A DNA stretch of 64,000 nt. Origin: Halopelagius inordinatus. Its GTDB lineage: Archaea; Halobacteriota; Halobacteria; Halobacteriales; Haloferacaceae. The first letter of the stretch is position 1, and each line of letters opens with the position of its first letter. Under the pieces are notes generated by a model. It saw only the letters and a program-made list of their open reading frames with translations, was not told the DNA's origin and did no database searches. Position numbers and translations under genes: made by a program. The stretch lies in contig NZ_FOOQ01000002.1 of NCBI RefSeq assembly GCF_900113245.1, forward strand, positions 780,881 through 844,880. The letters are read 5' to 3'. Shown piece after piece: positions 34,505-42,733 of the stretch.

Positions 34505-35125
34505 TCAGCTGACGAACTTCAACAGGTCGTCGCGCTTTTGGTCGTGAAAGTGCGTTTTCAGCGCCGAGAGTAGCGGTTCGACGTTCCCGCGCTTCGCGGA
34601 GATGGGCGCGATGGTGTCCTGCCACTGTCTCCACGGCGGTAGCAGTCCGAGTCGGTCGCACAGGTCGTCGAGACGTTCGTCCTCGTCGTCTACCTTGTCC
34701 ATCTTGTTCACCGCGACGACGGTGGGAATCTCCAGTTCGCGGAGAAAGTGGAACAGTTCCACGTCGTGCGGTATCTCGTCGGGACCGGAGTGTCGGTCGA
34801 TGATGTCGACGACGCTCTTGCCGTCGACGACGAGGACGCCCGCGAGGATGTCGTCGGCGTTGGCCTCGACGTACCGGACGATGTCCGTCGCGATCTGTTC
34901 GCTTCGGCTCTCCTCGACGCCGGACATGAACCCGAAGCCGGGCAGGTCGGTGAACATGAAACTCTCGGGGGCCCAGTCGTAGTGGTTCGGCTTGCGCGTC
35001 ACGCCGGGTTTCTTGCCCGTCGTGAACTTGCTGTGGCCCGTCAACTCTCGCATCAGCGTCGACTTGCCGACGTTTGAACGCCCGACGAGGACGACTTCCT
35101 GTCGGTCCGGGCGGTCTTCGAACAT
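34505..35125 (-). CDS. engB: Ribosome-assembly GTPase EngB (YihA family)
   Basis: 206 residues. G1 is GRSNVGKST (15-23), G2/G3 are G-V-T-R-K-P and D-L-P-G-F-G-F, and G4 is N-K-M-D-K. This is the EngB pattern. EngB GTPases help assemble the large ribosomal subunit in bacteria; the archaeal role is presumed similar. The C-terminus ends D-L-L-K-F-V-S. The 217-bp gap before it toward the NUDIX-eIF2B gene shows no gene. It is divergent from the small gene at 35303. Confidence 0.92.
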   Translation of the reverse strand: MFEDRPDRQEVVLVGRSNVGKSTLMRELTGHSKFTTGKKPGVTRKPNHYDWAPESFMFTDLPGFGFMSGVEESRSEQIATDIVRYVEANADDILAGVLVVDGKSVVDIIDRHSGPDEIPHDVELFHFLRELEIPTVVAVNKMDKVDDEDERLDDLCDRLGLLPPWRQWQDTIAPISAKRGNVEPLLSALKTHFHDQKRDDLLKFVS

Positions 35126-35302
35126 GTGTGAACGGACGCCGCCGCGGCGGTTAATGCTGACGTTGACGACTCCGTGGAGTGCTCTCTCGAACCGCGCCCG
35201 AAACTGCTAACTGACACTCCACAGAGAACATCTCTATCTTCAAACACTCTTTCCTAAGCAACAATCTTATTACGGTTGCTGTGTAGGCTGAGACAGAGTC
35301 AC

Positions 35303-35647
35303 ATGCAACGGACTTCCGACCAGCCCTCGAACGGACCTCAGCCGGGCGACTCCCCGGAGGAACTCCGGCAGGCGCTTCGCGACGCGACCGCTCTCTTGAA
35401 CGACGACGTCGAACGGCCGCAGTCGTTCTTCGTGGCGATGCAGTACGGCAACGGGACGGACTACGTCCACGCCCACGCCGACACCAACGACGACCACCTC
35501 GACCGGAAGGTGTACGACCTCTTCTCGCCGCTTGCGGTCCACGTCCAACAGGTCGCCGAGGCGGCCAACGCCGACCCGGAGAAGGTGCTCGAGTGCACCG
35601 CGGAGATACTCGGAAGCATCGAGGAACCCGCGCGTCTCGGTGAGTAG
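35303..35647 (+). CDS. Conserved haloarchaeal protein of unknown function
   Basis: 114 residues from the ATG at 35303. A Ser/Pro/Gln-rich start leads to a helical and strand-rich region: E-E-L-R-Q-A-L-R-D-A-T-A-L-L, then S-F-F-V-A-M-Q-Y-G-N-G-T-D-Y-V-H-A-H-A-D, and a final helix E-K-V-L-E-C-T-A-E-I-L. The H-A-H-A-D stretch could bind metal, but nothing else supports it. CTTATTA at 35266-35272 is a plausible promoter. The domain name is not recognised. Confidence 0.68.
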   Translation: MQRTSDQPSNGPQPGDSPEELRQALRDATALLNDDVERPQSFFVAMQYGNGTDYVHAHADTNDDHLDRKVYDLFSPLAVHVQQVAEAANADPEKVLECTAEILGSIEEPARLGE

Positions 35648-35688
35648 TCGGAGCGACGCGAGTTCTCGCCGCCGCGGCGTCTACCGTC

Positions 35689-36858
35689 TCACGGCGTGAA
35701 CACCGGTCTGACGCAGCCGTCGGCTTTCTGTTTGAACATCTCGTACCCCCGCGGCGAGTCCTCAAGCGAGAACTCGTGCGTCGCCAGATACGAGGGGTCC
35801 ATCTCGCCTTCCTCGACGTGTTCGAGCAGTTGCGGCACGTACCGCTGGCCGTGCTGTTGTGCGGTGCGGACGGTGAGGCCCTTGTTCATCACGACGCCCA
35901 TCGGGAACTTGTCCATCACGCCGTAGACGCCGAGAACCGACAGCGTGCCGCCCTTCCGACAGGCGCGTACCGCCTGTCGAAGCGCGTCGCCGCGGTCGGT
36001 GTGGAGTTTCAACTGTTGTTTCGCGCGGTCGTACGCGTGGGCGACGCCGGTGCCGTGCGCCTCCATCCCAACCGCGTCGATGCAGGCGTCCGGTCCGCGC
36101 CCGCCTGTCATCTCTTTCAGCGTCCGGACGACGCTGTCTACCTCGGTGTAGTCGATGGTCTCCGAGCCCGCTTCGTTCCGCGCCATCCGCAGTCGTTCGG
36201 GGAAGCGGTCGATGCCGATGACTCGTTCCGCGCCCATCAGCGCGGCGCTCTGTTGGGCCATCAGGCCGACGCCGCCGCAGCCCCAGACGGCGACGATATC
36301 GCCGGGTTCGATGTCGCAGAAGTCCGCGCCCATGTAGCCGGTGGGCCACGCGTCGGAGGCGAAAAGCGCCTGTTCGTCGCTCAGACCGTCGGGAACGTGA
36401 AAACAGTTCTCCTCGGCGTGCGGCACGCGGACGTACTCTGCGTGCGACCCCGCGTATCCGCCGAACGCGTGGGTGTAGCCGTAGATGCCCGCGGTCGAAT
36501 CGCCGAGCAGGGGCTCTTGTAACTCCGCGTTCGGGTTCGTGTTGTCGCAGAGCGACCACAGGTCGTCCTGACAGTAGCCGCAACTGCCGCACCCGACGAA
36601 CGAGGGGACGACCACCCGGTCGCCCTCTTCGAGGTGTTCCACTTTACGCCCCACCTTCGCGACTTCGCCCATGAACTCGTGGCCGATGACGTCGCCCTCC
36701 TGCATCGTCGGGAGGTAGCCGTCGATGAAGTGGAGGTCCGAACCGCACGCCGTCGTCATCGTCACGCGGAGGACCACGTCGCGCGGGTTGACCAGTTCGG
36801 GGTCGGGGACGGTCTCTACGCTCAGGTCGTTGACGTCGTTCCAGCAGAGTGCTCTCAT
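35689..36858 (-). CDS. Zinc-dependent alcohol dehydrogenase family protein
   Basis: 389 residues, MDR superfamily. The catalytic zinc site includes Cys38 (T-A-C-G-S-D) and His60-Glu61 (G-H-E-F-M-G-E). The structural zinc lobe has C-G-S-C-G-Y-C-Q-D-D-L-W-S-L-C. The Rossmann fold has W-G-C-G-G-V-G-L-M-A. The length and the insertion around T-D-R-G-D-A-L-R-Q-A resemble glutathione-independent formaldehyde dehydrogenase-like enzymes, so an aldehyde or alcohol substrate with NAD(P) is likely. It follows the SRPBCC gene by 12 bp in one operon. Confidence 0.92.
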   Translation of the reverse strand: MRALCWNDVNDLSVETVPDPELVNPRDVVLRVTMTTACGSDLHFIDGYLPTMQEGDVIGHEFMGEVAKVGRKVEHLEEGDRVVVPSFVGCGSCGYCQDDLWSLCDNTNPNAELQEPLLGDSTAGIYGYTHAFGGYAGSHAEYVRVPHAEENCFHVPDGLSDEQALFASDAWPTGYMGADFCDIEPGDIVAVWGCGGVGLMAQQSAALMGAERVIGIDRFPERLRMARNEAGSETIDYTEVDSVVRTLKEMTGGRGPDACIDAVGMEAHGTGVAHAYDRAKQQLKLHTDRGDALRQAVRACRKGGTLSVLGVYGVMDKFPMGVVMNKGLTVRTAQQHGQRYVPQLLEHVEEGEMDPSYLATHEFSLEDSPRGYEMFKQKADGCVRPVFTP

Positions 36859-36870
36859 TGTCGTACGCTC

Positions 36871-37656
36871 CTATATCAGGTCTCCGCGTCCGCGAGCGGA
36901 TGGATTGCTCTCGAGCGTCGGTATCTCGCCCGTCTCCGCGAGGCTCTTGAACCGGTGCAGCGCCTTCTTCGCGAGGACGGCGGGGACGAACCCCGCAAAC
37001 TCCATCGCCGCGCGTCCGAGTCGCCCGCCGGGCGGGTCGAATCGGAGGCGGAGCGTCACTTCCGTCCCCTGGTCGCCCGGCGCCGACTCGAAGCGAACCG
37101 ACCCCTCGTTGGCCACCGCGGCGTCTTCGAGCGACTCCCACCGCAGGAACTCGCCCGAGTGACTCTCGACGAAGCGAGTCTTCCACTCCATATCGCGGCC
37201 GAACGGGCCGGAAACGGTCCAGTGGAAGCGGTCCTCGTCCACCGGCGACACGTCCGCGAAGTGCCCCATCACCCGACTCAACTGCTCGGGGTCGCGCCAC
37301 ATCTCGTACAGTTCGTCGGCGGGTTTCCCGACGGTGATGGTCCGTTTTACGTCCGTCTCGACGGGGGCGGCCTCGCTCTCGTCTTCTCCGTCTTCGGCGT
37401 CGTCGCCGTCGTCGAACGCGTCCGGGAGGGGGCTTCGACCGGGGACGCTTCGGTGGAGCAACCACCCGCCGACCAACGCGGCGAACGTCCCCGGGAGCGT
37501 CCGCCGCCTGACGCCGAACACGAGAAGCGCGCCGCCGACGACTGCGGAGGCGATTCGCGTCCCGCGCCCCACGTCGTCTCCGGCGGCCAAGTCGGCCGGA
37601 ATCGGCGTCTCGGCGTCCGACTCCCGGTCCAGCGCGTCCCGGATTCGAGCGATCAT
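36871..37656 (-). CDS. SRPBCC (START-like) domain protein
   Basis: 261 residues from the ATG at 37656. An N-terminal part has one or two membrane segments (about 35-70: I-A-S-A-V-V-G-G-A-L-L-V-F-G onward), then an acidic spacer. The C-terminal START-like domain (about 105-245) begins V-K-R-T-I-T-V-G-K-P-A-D-E-L-Y-E-M-W-R-D and holds W-E-S-L-E-D-A. Related proteins bind hydrophobic ligands or lipids; no catalytic site is seen. A GTG at 37776 would lengthen it by 40 residues of low-complexity sequence. It sits 12 bp upstream of the alcohol dehydrogenase gene. Confidence 0.82.
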   Translation of the reverse strand: MIARIRDALDRESDAETPIPADLAAGDDVGRGTRIASAVVGGALLVFGVRRRTLPGTFAALVGGWLLHRSVPGRSPLPDAFDDGDDAEDGEDESEAAPVETDVKRTITVGKPADELYEMWRDPEQLSRVMGHFADVSPVDEDRFHWTVSGPFGRDMEWKTRFVESHSGEFLRWESLEDAAVANEGSVRFESAPGDQGTEVTLRLRFDPPGGRLGRAAMEFAGFVPAVLAKKALHRFKSLAETGEIPTLESNPSARGRGDLI

Positions 37657-37847
37657 GGCGAGAACCGTCCGGCGTTCCCTCTCGTCGAACGACGCGTTCG
37701 ACCGCCGCGCGTTCGACGTTCGACCGCGGTTCGCCGCTTCTCTCGATGTGTTCGCTGTACGGACATTAACTAGCACACCTCACCGAGGGGTATCAGGGCG
37801 TGGACTTGTGCATTGGGCCTGCAAACGCCGCGCAGGGGGCAAGGAGC

Positions 37848-37868
37848 CTCCGAGTTCCCGCCTCGGAG
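37848..37868. repeat. Perfect 7-bp stem hairpin in an intergenic stretch
   Basis: CTCCGAG (37848-37854) and CTCGGAG (37862-37868) are exact reverse complements with loop TTCCCGC. It lies in the 250-bp gap between the SRPBCC gene and the cyclo-ligase gene. It could be a terminator, a regulatory hairpin or a relic of a mobile-element end. No transposase frame is next to it. Confidence 0.4.
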
Positions 37869-37906
37869 ATACCGACGTACTAGTAGGGGGCGTCGCAACT
37901 GACGGC

Positions 37907-38611
37907 ATGGAGAAACAGGACCTCCGCGAACGGGTATGGGACGAGTTAGAGGAGAGCGGAGAGGCACGCTTTCCGTATCCACCTCACGGGAGAATTCCCA
38001 ATTTCGACGGTGCAGACGAGGCGGCGGAGCGATTGGCGGCGAACGAGACGTGGCGGGAAGCGGACGTGATCAAGTCCAATCCGGACTCGCCGCAACTCCC
38101 GGTGCGACGCGCCGCGTTGCGAGCGGGCAAAACCATCTACATGGCGGTGCCTCGATTACGGGACGAGAACTGTTTCCTCCGATTGGACCCCGACGAAATC
38201 GAGGACATCGACCACGCGACGACTATCGGCGGGTCCTCGGAGGTCGGCGTACAGGTCGGCCCCGAGGAGATGGAATCGATCGATCTGATCGTCTCGGGAA
38301 GCGTCGCGGTGAACAGCGAGGGCGCGCGGGTCGGAAAGGGCGAAGGGTACAGCGACCTAGAGTTCGCCATCCTCCGGGAGTTCGGACTCGTCGACGACGA
38401 GACGGCGACGGTGACGACGCTCCACGAGACGCAGTTCGTCGACGAGGAGATTCCGACGACGCCGCACGACATACCGATAGAGTGGGTGTTCACGCCCGAA
38501 CGGAGCGTTCGGACGGACGCTCCGGCGAGCAAGCCGGAAGGGATCGAGTGGGACGTTCTGACCGAGGAACGGATGAACGAGATACCGATTCTCCGTCGGT
38601 TGAAACCGTAG
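37907..38611 (+). CDS. 5-formyltetrahydrofolate cyclo-ligase
   Basis: 234 residues. The ATP-dependent cyclo-ligase turns 5-formyl-THF into 5,10-methenyl-THF. The features are K-S-N-P-D-S-P-Q-L-P-V-R near residue 65 and the ligand-site glycine segment V-G-K-G-E-G-Y-S-D-L-E, the family signature. The chosen ATG at 37907 gives M-E-K-Q-D-L-R-E-R-V-W-D-E-L; the frame is open upstream to 37334, but that is the shadow of the SRPBCC gene. It links to folate one-carbon chemistry, as the F420-type reductase at 31108 may. It is convergent with a small membrane gene (38626). Confidence 0.88.
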   Translation: MEKQDLRERVWDELEESGEARFPYPPHGRIPNFDGADEAAERLAANETWREADVIKSNPDSPQLPVRRAALRAGKTIYMAVPRLRDENCFLRLDPDEIEDIDHATTIGGSSEVGVQVGPEEMESIDLIVSGSVAVNSEGARVGKGEGYSDLEFAILREFGLVDDETATVTTLHETQFVDEEIPTTPHDIPIEWVFTPERSVRTDAPASKPEGIEWDVLTEERMNEIPILRRLKP

Positions 38612-38625
38612 TCGGGCGGTCGGTC

Positions 38626-38985
38626 TCAGAGAGTTCCGATCAGCGTTCCGATAGTCGCCGTACCGACCATCAGTCCGGCACCGAACCCGCCGACGCGCGC
38701 CATCGCGCGCCGCGAACTGCGCTCGGTCCACCGGGTTCCGGTGTCGAGTCGTCGCTGTGCGGCCTCGACGGCGTCGCCGACGGCGACGGACCCGGCCCAC
38801 CCGAGCAGCCCGAACCCGAACCAAAGCGCGCCGAACGCGAATCCCGTTTCAGCTCCGGCGAAGGGGTCGGCGCCTGCGAGCAACACGAGCGCTGCGACGA
38901 TGAGCGGTGCCGCGAGGAGACCGACGATGCCCGCGCCGCAGACGAGTCGGGTACGGGCGCGTAGCCACGTCGGTATCGACGCCAT
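38626..38985 (-). CDS. Small membrane protein at the end of the dipeptide transporter operon
   Basis: 119 residues with about three hydrophobic segments (14-38, 46-70, 95-117). The loop between the second and third is charged (R-R-L-D-T-G-T-R-W-T-E-R). Gly is frequent in the helices. It starts 3 bp after the dppC-type permease stop, so it belongs to that operon by position. No function is recognised. It is not an ABC subunit. It may be a conserved haloarchaeal DUF protein that simply shares the transcript. Confidence 0.65.
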   Translation of the reverse strand: MASIPTWLRARTRLVCGAGIVGLLAAPLIVAALVLLAGADPFAGAETGFAFGALWFGFGLLGWAGSVAVGDAVEAAQRRLDTGTRWTERSSRRAMARVGGFGAGLMVGTATIGTLIGTL

Positions 38986-38988
38986 CCC

Positions 38989-39912
38989 TCAGTCGACGGC
39001 CTCCCGCATCCGGGGGTCGAGGGCGTCGCGCATCCCGTCACCGAGCAGGTTGAACCCGAGGACGGTCAACGCGAGGAACAGACCGGGGAAGAACGACCAC
39101 CACCACACGCCGGTGAGAAGCCCCTGACTCACGCCGTTCGAGAGCATCAGCCCCCACGACGGCGTCCCGGCCGAGGCACCGAATCCGAGGAACGACAGCG
39201 CGGCCAAGTCGATGATCGCGAGCCCGAAGTTCAGCGTCGACTGGACCGTGATCGGTGCCAGACAGTTCGGGAGGACGTGCCTGACGAGCACTCTCGGGTT
39301 GGTCGCGCCGAGTGCGACCGTCGCGTCGATGTACTCGTTTTCGAGGACGGTCAGCGCCGCACCGCGCACGACGCGGGCGAACCGCGGCGTGTACACGAGC
39401 GTCAGCGCCGCCACCGCCCGCCACAGTCCGAGTTCGTCGGGGAAGATGGAGACGAGAGCCAGCGCCAACAGAAGCGACGGGAACGCCAACAGCACGTCCA
39501 TCGTGCGCATGATGACGTTGTCGGTGACGTCTCCGTAGTAGGCCGCGACGATGCCGAGTCCGACGCCGAGCACCGTCGAAGCGCCGACCGTGACCGTTCC
39601 GAACAGCATCGCGTACCACGCGCCGTACGCGACGCGGGGCAGGAGGTTACGCGCCTGTCCGTCGGTTCCGAAGGGGTACGCCAGACTCGGCGACGCCCGA
39701 TTCGGGTTCGTCCCCAACTGCGACCGGGCGATAACGTCCAAGTCGAGCGTTAGCCGCGCGTACAGCGCGACGACGAGCATCGTCACGATGATGACGATAC
39801 CCACGATTGCGAGGCGGTTCGACAACAGTTGTGAGAGGAACGGCGAGGCGCGGACGCGGGCGGCTATCCCCCGGCTCTCCGTCTCGCTCTCGGAGATGGT
39901 TTCGGTGCTCAT
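38989..39912 (-). CDS. dppC: Dipeptide/oligopeptide ABC transporter permease, DppC/OppC type
   Basis: 307 residues. An N-terminal cytoplasmic part precedes about six membrane segments. The binding-protein-dependent transport signature is present around E-Y-I-D-A-T-V-A-L-G-A-T-N-P-R-V-L, which is the EAA loop that docks on the ATPase. An N-terminal R-S-Q-L-G-T-N-P-N and a P-F-G-T-D-segment identify the DppC group. Its ATG overlaps the stop of the DppB gene by 4 bases. Confidence 0.92.
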   Translation of the reverse strand: MSTETISESETESRGIAARVRASPFLSQLLSNRLAIVGIVIIVTMLVVALYARLTLDLDVIARSQLGTNPNRASPSLAYPFGTDGQARNLLPRVAYGAWYAMLFGTVTVGASTVLGVGLGIVAAYYGDVTDNVIMRTMDVLLAFPSLLLALALVSIFPDELGLWRAVAALTLVYTPRFARVVRGAALTVLENEYIDATVALGATNPRVLVRHVLPNCLAPITVQSTLNFGLAIIDLAALSFLGFGASAGTPSWGLMLSNGVSQGLLTGVWWWSFFPGLFLALTVLGFNLLGDGMRDALDPRMREAVD

Positions 39913-40928
39913 TGTTCGATCCTCGGATCGAGATACGAGTAGGTGATGTCAACGCCGAGATTCACGAGGGTGAACAGGAACGCGAACGTCAGGACCGTCC
40001 CTTGGACGATGGGGTAGTCGCCGACCTCGATCGCCTCGACCAACAGCGTGCCGATTCCGCCGATGGCAAAGACCGTCTCGGTCAGGACCGCACCGCCGAG
40101 CAGGCTCCCGAACTGGATTCCGATGATCGTGACCACGGGAATCAACGCGTTACGGAAGCCGTGTTTCAACACGGTGATCTTCGCTCCCTGCCCCTTCGCG
40201 CGGGCGGTTCGCATGTAGTCTTGGCGGATGACTTCGAGCATCGACGAGCGCATCATCCGGGAGATGAGCGCCATCGAGTAGACGCCGATGACGAGCGACG
40301 GCAACAGCATGTGCCGGACGGCCGACTTGAACATCTCCCAGTCGCCCGCGAGTAGCGTGTCGACCGTCACCAGTCCGGTCACGCGAACCGCGGAGACGTT
40401 GTATATCGCGGAGATCCGACCGCTCGTCGGGAGCACCCCGAGTATCTGCGCAAACAGCAAGATGAGAAGCGGGCCGCTCCAGAAGATGGGCACGCTGATT
40501 CCGGTCAGCGCGCCGACGCGAGTGGCGTGGTCGGTGATCGTGTCCTGTTTGACGGCGCTCAACACGCCGAGGGGAATCCCGAACACGATGCCGAAGAACT
40601 GCCCGAACATCGCGAGTTCGAGCGTGACGGGAAGCTTGTTGGCGAGCACCTGCCGGACGGTCGTGTTCCGGTTTATGATGTACGACTCGCCGAAGTCGAA
40701 CTGCGCGACGTTGACGAGGAAGTCGAGATACTGACGCCAGAGGGGCTGGTTCAACCCGAGGTCGGCCCTGATCCGTTCGACGAACTCCTGGCTCGCACGC
40801 TCGCCCGCGATGGTGAGCGCCGGATCCCCCGGAGAGAGGTGGAGAATCGCGAACACCAGCGTCGCCACTCCGGTCAACACCGGGACCAGCAACAGCAACC
40901 GCTTGAGTACGAATCGTTTTGGAAACAT
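39909..40928 (-). CDS. dppB: Dipeptide/oligopeptide ABC transporter permease, DppB/OppB type
   Basis: 339 residues. A first membrane segment (about 8-28) is followed by the DppB-specific periplasmic-side region with L-S-P-G-D-P-A and L-G-L-N-Q-P-L-W-R-Q-Y. Five further membrane segments follow, with the EAA loop Y-M-R-T-A-R-A-K-G-Q-G-A. It pairs with DppC to form the channel. It lies 24 bp after the substrate-binding protein and overlaps dppC by 4 bases. Confidence 0.93.
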   Translation of the reverse strand: MFPKRFVLKRLLLLVPVLTGVATLVFAILHLSPGDPALTIAGERASQEFVERIRADLGLNQPLWRQYLDFLVNVAQFDFGESYIINRNTTVRQVLANKLPVTLELAMFGQFFGIVFGIPLGVLSAVKQDTITDHATRVGALTGISVPIFWSGPLLILLFAQILGVLPTSGRISAIYNVSAVRVTGLVTVDTLLAGDWEMFKSAVRHMLLPSLVIGVYSMALISRMMRSSMLEVIRQDYMRTARAKGQGAKITVLKHGFRNALIPVVTIIGIQFGSLLGGAVLTETVFAIGGIGTLLVEAIEVGDYPIVQGTVLTFAFLFTLVNLGVDITYSYLDPRIEQ

Positions 40929-40952
40929 CGGGAGAGAGGTGGGGTGGCTCGT

Positions 40953-42668
40953 CTACTCCAGCGAGACGAGGTTGAGGTACGGACCGCTGATCGCGGCGAT
41001 CTGGAAGCCGCTCACGCGGTTCGCGACGCCCCGAAGCTCCTCGGCGTAGTCCAGATAGACCCACGGCGCCTCGTCGTGAGCGATCTGCATCGCCTCGTTG
41101 TACAGTTCGGCACGTTCGCTCTCGCCGGTCGTCCGCTGACCGGTTTCGACGGCGTCCATGTAGTCGCGATTCGCCCAGCCAGACCGGTTGCTCGTGTTGT
41201 ATCCTTCGGCGTCGAAGCTAACCCAGTCTTCGCCCTCGGTGAGTTCGCCCTCTTCGACCTGCGGGTGCAAGAGGACGTACGCGAAGTTGTCGGGGTCGGC
41301 GTTGTCGGTGTACCAGCCAAGGAAACACGCGTCGTGTCGCCCCTGTGCCGTGTATTCGAGGAACGGCGAGAACGACTGCTGGTTGATCTCGACGTCGATA
41401 CCGATCTCAGAGAGGTTGGACGCGACGGTCTCTGCGGTCTGGATCGGCGAGGGGTTGTACCCGCGCGGGTTCTGGAACGTCGCCAACTCGAACGAGAACC
41501 CGTCGCCGTAGCCGGCCTCTTCGAGGAGGCTCTGGGCCTGTTCGGGGTCGTACGGGTACGGGTCGAGGTCTTCGTTGTGCCCCAGCACGTTCGGGGGCAG
41601 CGGCTGGCTCGCCTGCGTCGCGAACCCGGCGTATATCTCGTTTACGATCGCCTCGGTGTTTATCGCGTGGCTGATCGCCTGCCGGACGCGGCGGTCCTGG
41701 AACTCCTCGACTTGGGCGATGTTGAACGCCATGTAGCCGATGTTGATTCCCTCGGTTCGGACGAGTTCGGCGTTTCCGGCGCCCTCGACCTGTTGGGACG
41801 ACTGCGCGCCGAGGCCGTCGATGATGTCGAGTTCGCCGCTGGCGAGCGACTGCGCCCGCGTGGAGTTCTCGCCGACCGTGACGAACACGACTTCGTCGAC
41901 GTTCGGCCCCTCGCCCCAGTAGTCGTCGTAGGCTCTGAGTCGAATCTGCTCGTTGGAGTCGTCGAGGGTATCGAGTTCGAACGGACCGGTACCGACCGCG
42001 TTCGAAGAGAGGTCGGTTCCGTACTCTTCGATCGCCGCCTCGGAGTGGACCGCGGCCGCGAACATCGCGAGGTTCCGGAGGAACGGCGCGTACGTCTGCG
42101 TGAGCTGAATCGTCATCTCGTAGTCGCCGTCGACCTGAATCTCGTCGATCCACGACCCGAGCGTGAACGGGCCGTACGCCGAGACGTAGTCGTCGCCGGC
42201 GTAGTGCTCGTAGTCGGAGTCGACGAAGCGACGGTACGTCGCGACGAAGTCCTGTGCGGTGAACTCCTCGCCGTTGTGGAACGTGACGCCCTCCTTCAGG
42301 GTGAGCGTCGCCGTCTCGCCGTCGAGCGAGTAGTCCGACGCGAGCCCCTCGGTCAGCGTCGACTCGCCCGGCTCGAAGTTGATGAGCGTGTCGTAGATCT
42401 GTTCTGTGACCTTCGCGACTTCGCCGCTCGTGCTGTTCTGGAAGTCCACCGTCGAGGAGTGGCTCCCGCGACCGTAGCGGAGGAGACTCGACTCGCCGTC
42501 GCCGCCGTCTTCGGTCCCGCTTCCGTCTTCCGTCGCGGCACCGCCGTCTCCGGTGCCGTCGCCGTTTCCGGAGTCGTCGGTACAACCGGCCAGCCCGACG
42601 CTGACCGACGCGCCGCCTGCGGCAGCGAGGAACCGCCGTCGCGAAACTGTATTGTCAGAGGATCCCAT
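40953..42668 (-). CDS. dppA: Dipeptide/oligopeptide ABC transporter substrate-binding lipoprotein
   Basis: 571 residues. The N-terminus has a twin-arginine signal, S-R-R-R-F-L-A-A-A-G-G, and a lipobox L-A-G-C with Cys29. A Gly/Asp/Glu-rich linker (about 30-60) follows. The rest is a family-5 solute-binding protein with F-E-P-G-E-S-T-L-T-E-G-L-A and L-T-L-K-E-G-V-T-F-H-N-G-E-E. Tat export of lipoproteins is the haloarchaeal norm. It has its own TATA-like box at 42691-42701, so it can be made in excess of the other subunits. The peptide substrate is inferred from the family. Confidence 0.93.
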   Translation of the reverse strand: MGSSDNTVSRRRFLAAAGGASVSVGLAGCTDDSGNGDGTGDGGAATEDGSGTEDGGDGESSLLRYGRGSHSSTVDFQNSTSGEVAKVTEQIYDTLINFEPGESTLTEGLASDYSLDGETATLTLKEGVTFHNGEEFTAQDFVATYRRFVDSDYEHYAGDDYVSAYGPFTLGSWIDEIQVDGDYEMTIQLTQTYAPFLRNLAMFAAAVHSEAAIEEYGTDLSSNAVGTGPFELDTLDDSNEQIRLRAYDDYWGEGPNVDEVVFVTVGENSTRAQSLASGELDIIDGLGAQSSQQVEGAGNAELVRTEGINIGYMAFNIAQVEEFQDRRVRQAISHAINTEAIVNEIYAGFATQASQPLPPNVLGHNEDLDPYPYDPEQAQSLLEEAGYGDGFSFELATFQNPRGYNPSPIQTAETVASNLSEIGIDVEINQQSFSPFLEYTAQGRHDACFLGWYTDNADPDNFAYVLLHPQVEEGELTEGEDWVSFDAEGYNTSNRSGWANRDYMDAVETGQRTTGESERAELYNEAMQIAHDEAPWVYLDYAEELRGVANRVSGFQIAAISGPYLNLVSLE

Positions 42669-42690
42669 AGATATTGGCTATTCAGTAAAG

Positions 42691-42701
42691 TAAATAAATT
42701 T
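42691..42701 (-). promoter_or_regulatory. TATA box of the substrate-binding protein gene
   Basis: Read on the minus strand the sequence is AATTTATTTA, 23-33 bases before the ATG. It lies in a 65-bp gap inside the transporter operon and predicts a leaderless internal transcript. Confidence 0.55.
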
Positions 42702-42733
42702 GCCGAACTAATTGCACGAGGGTCGGCGGCGAA

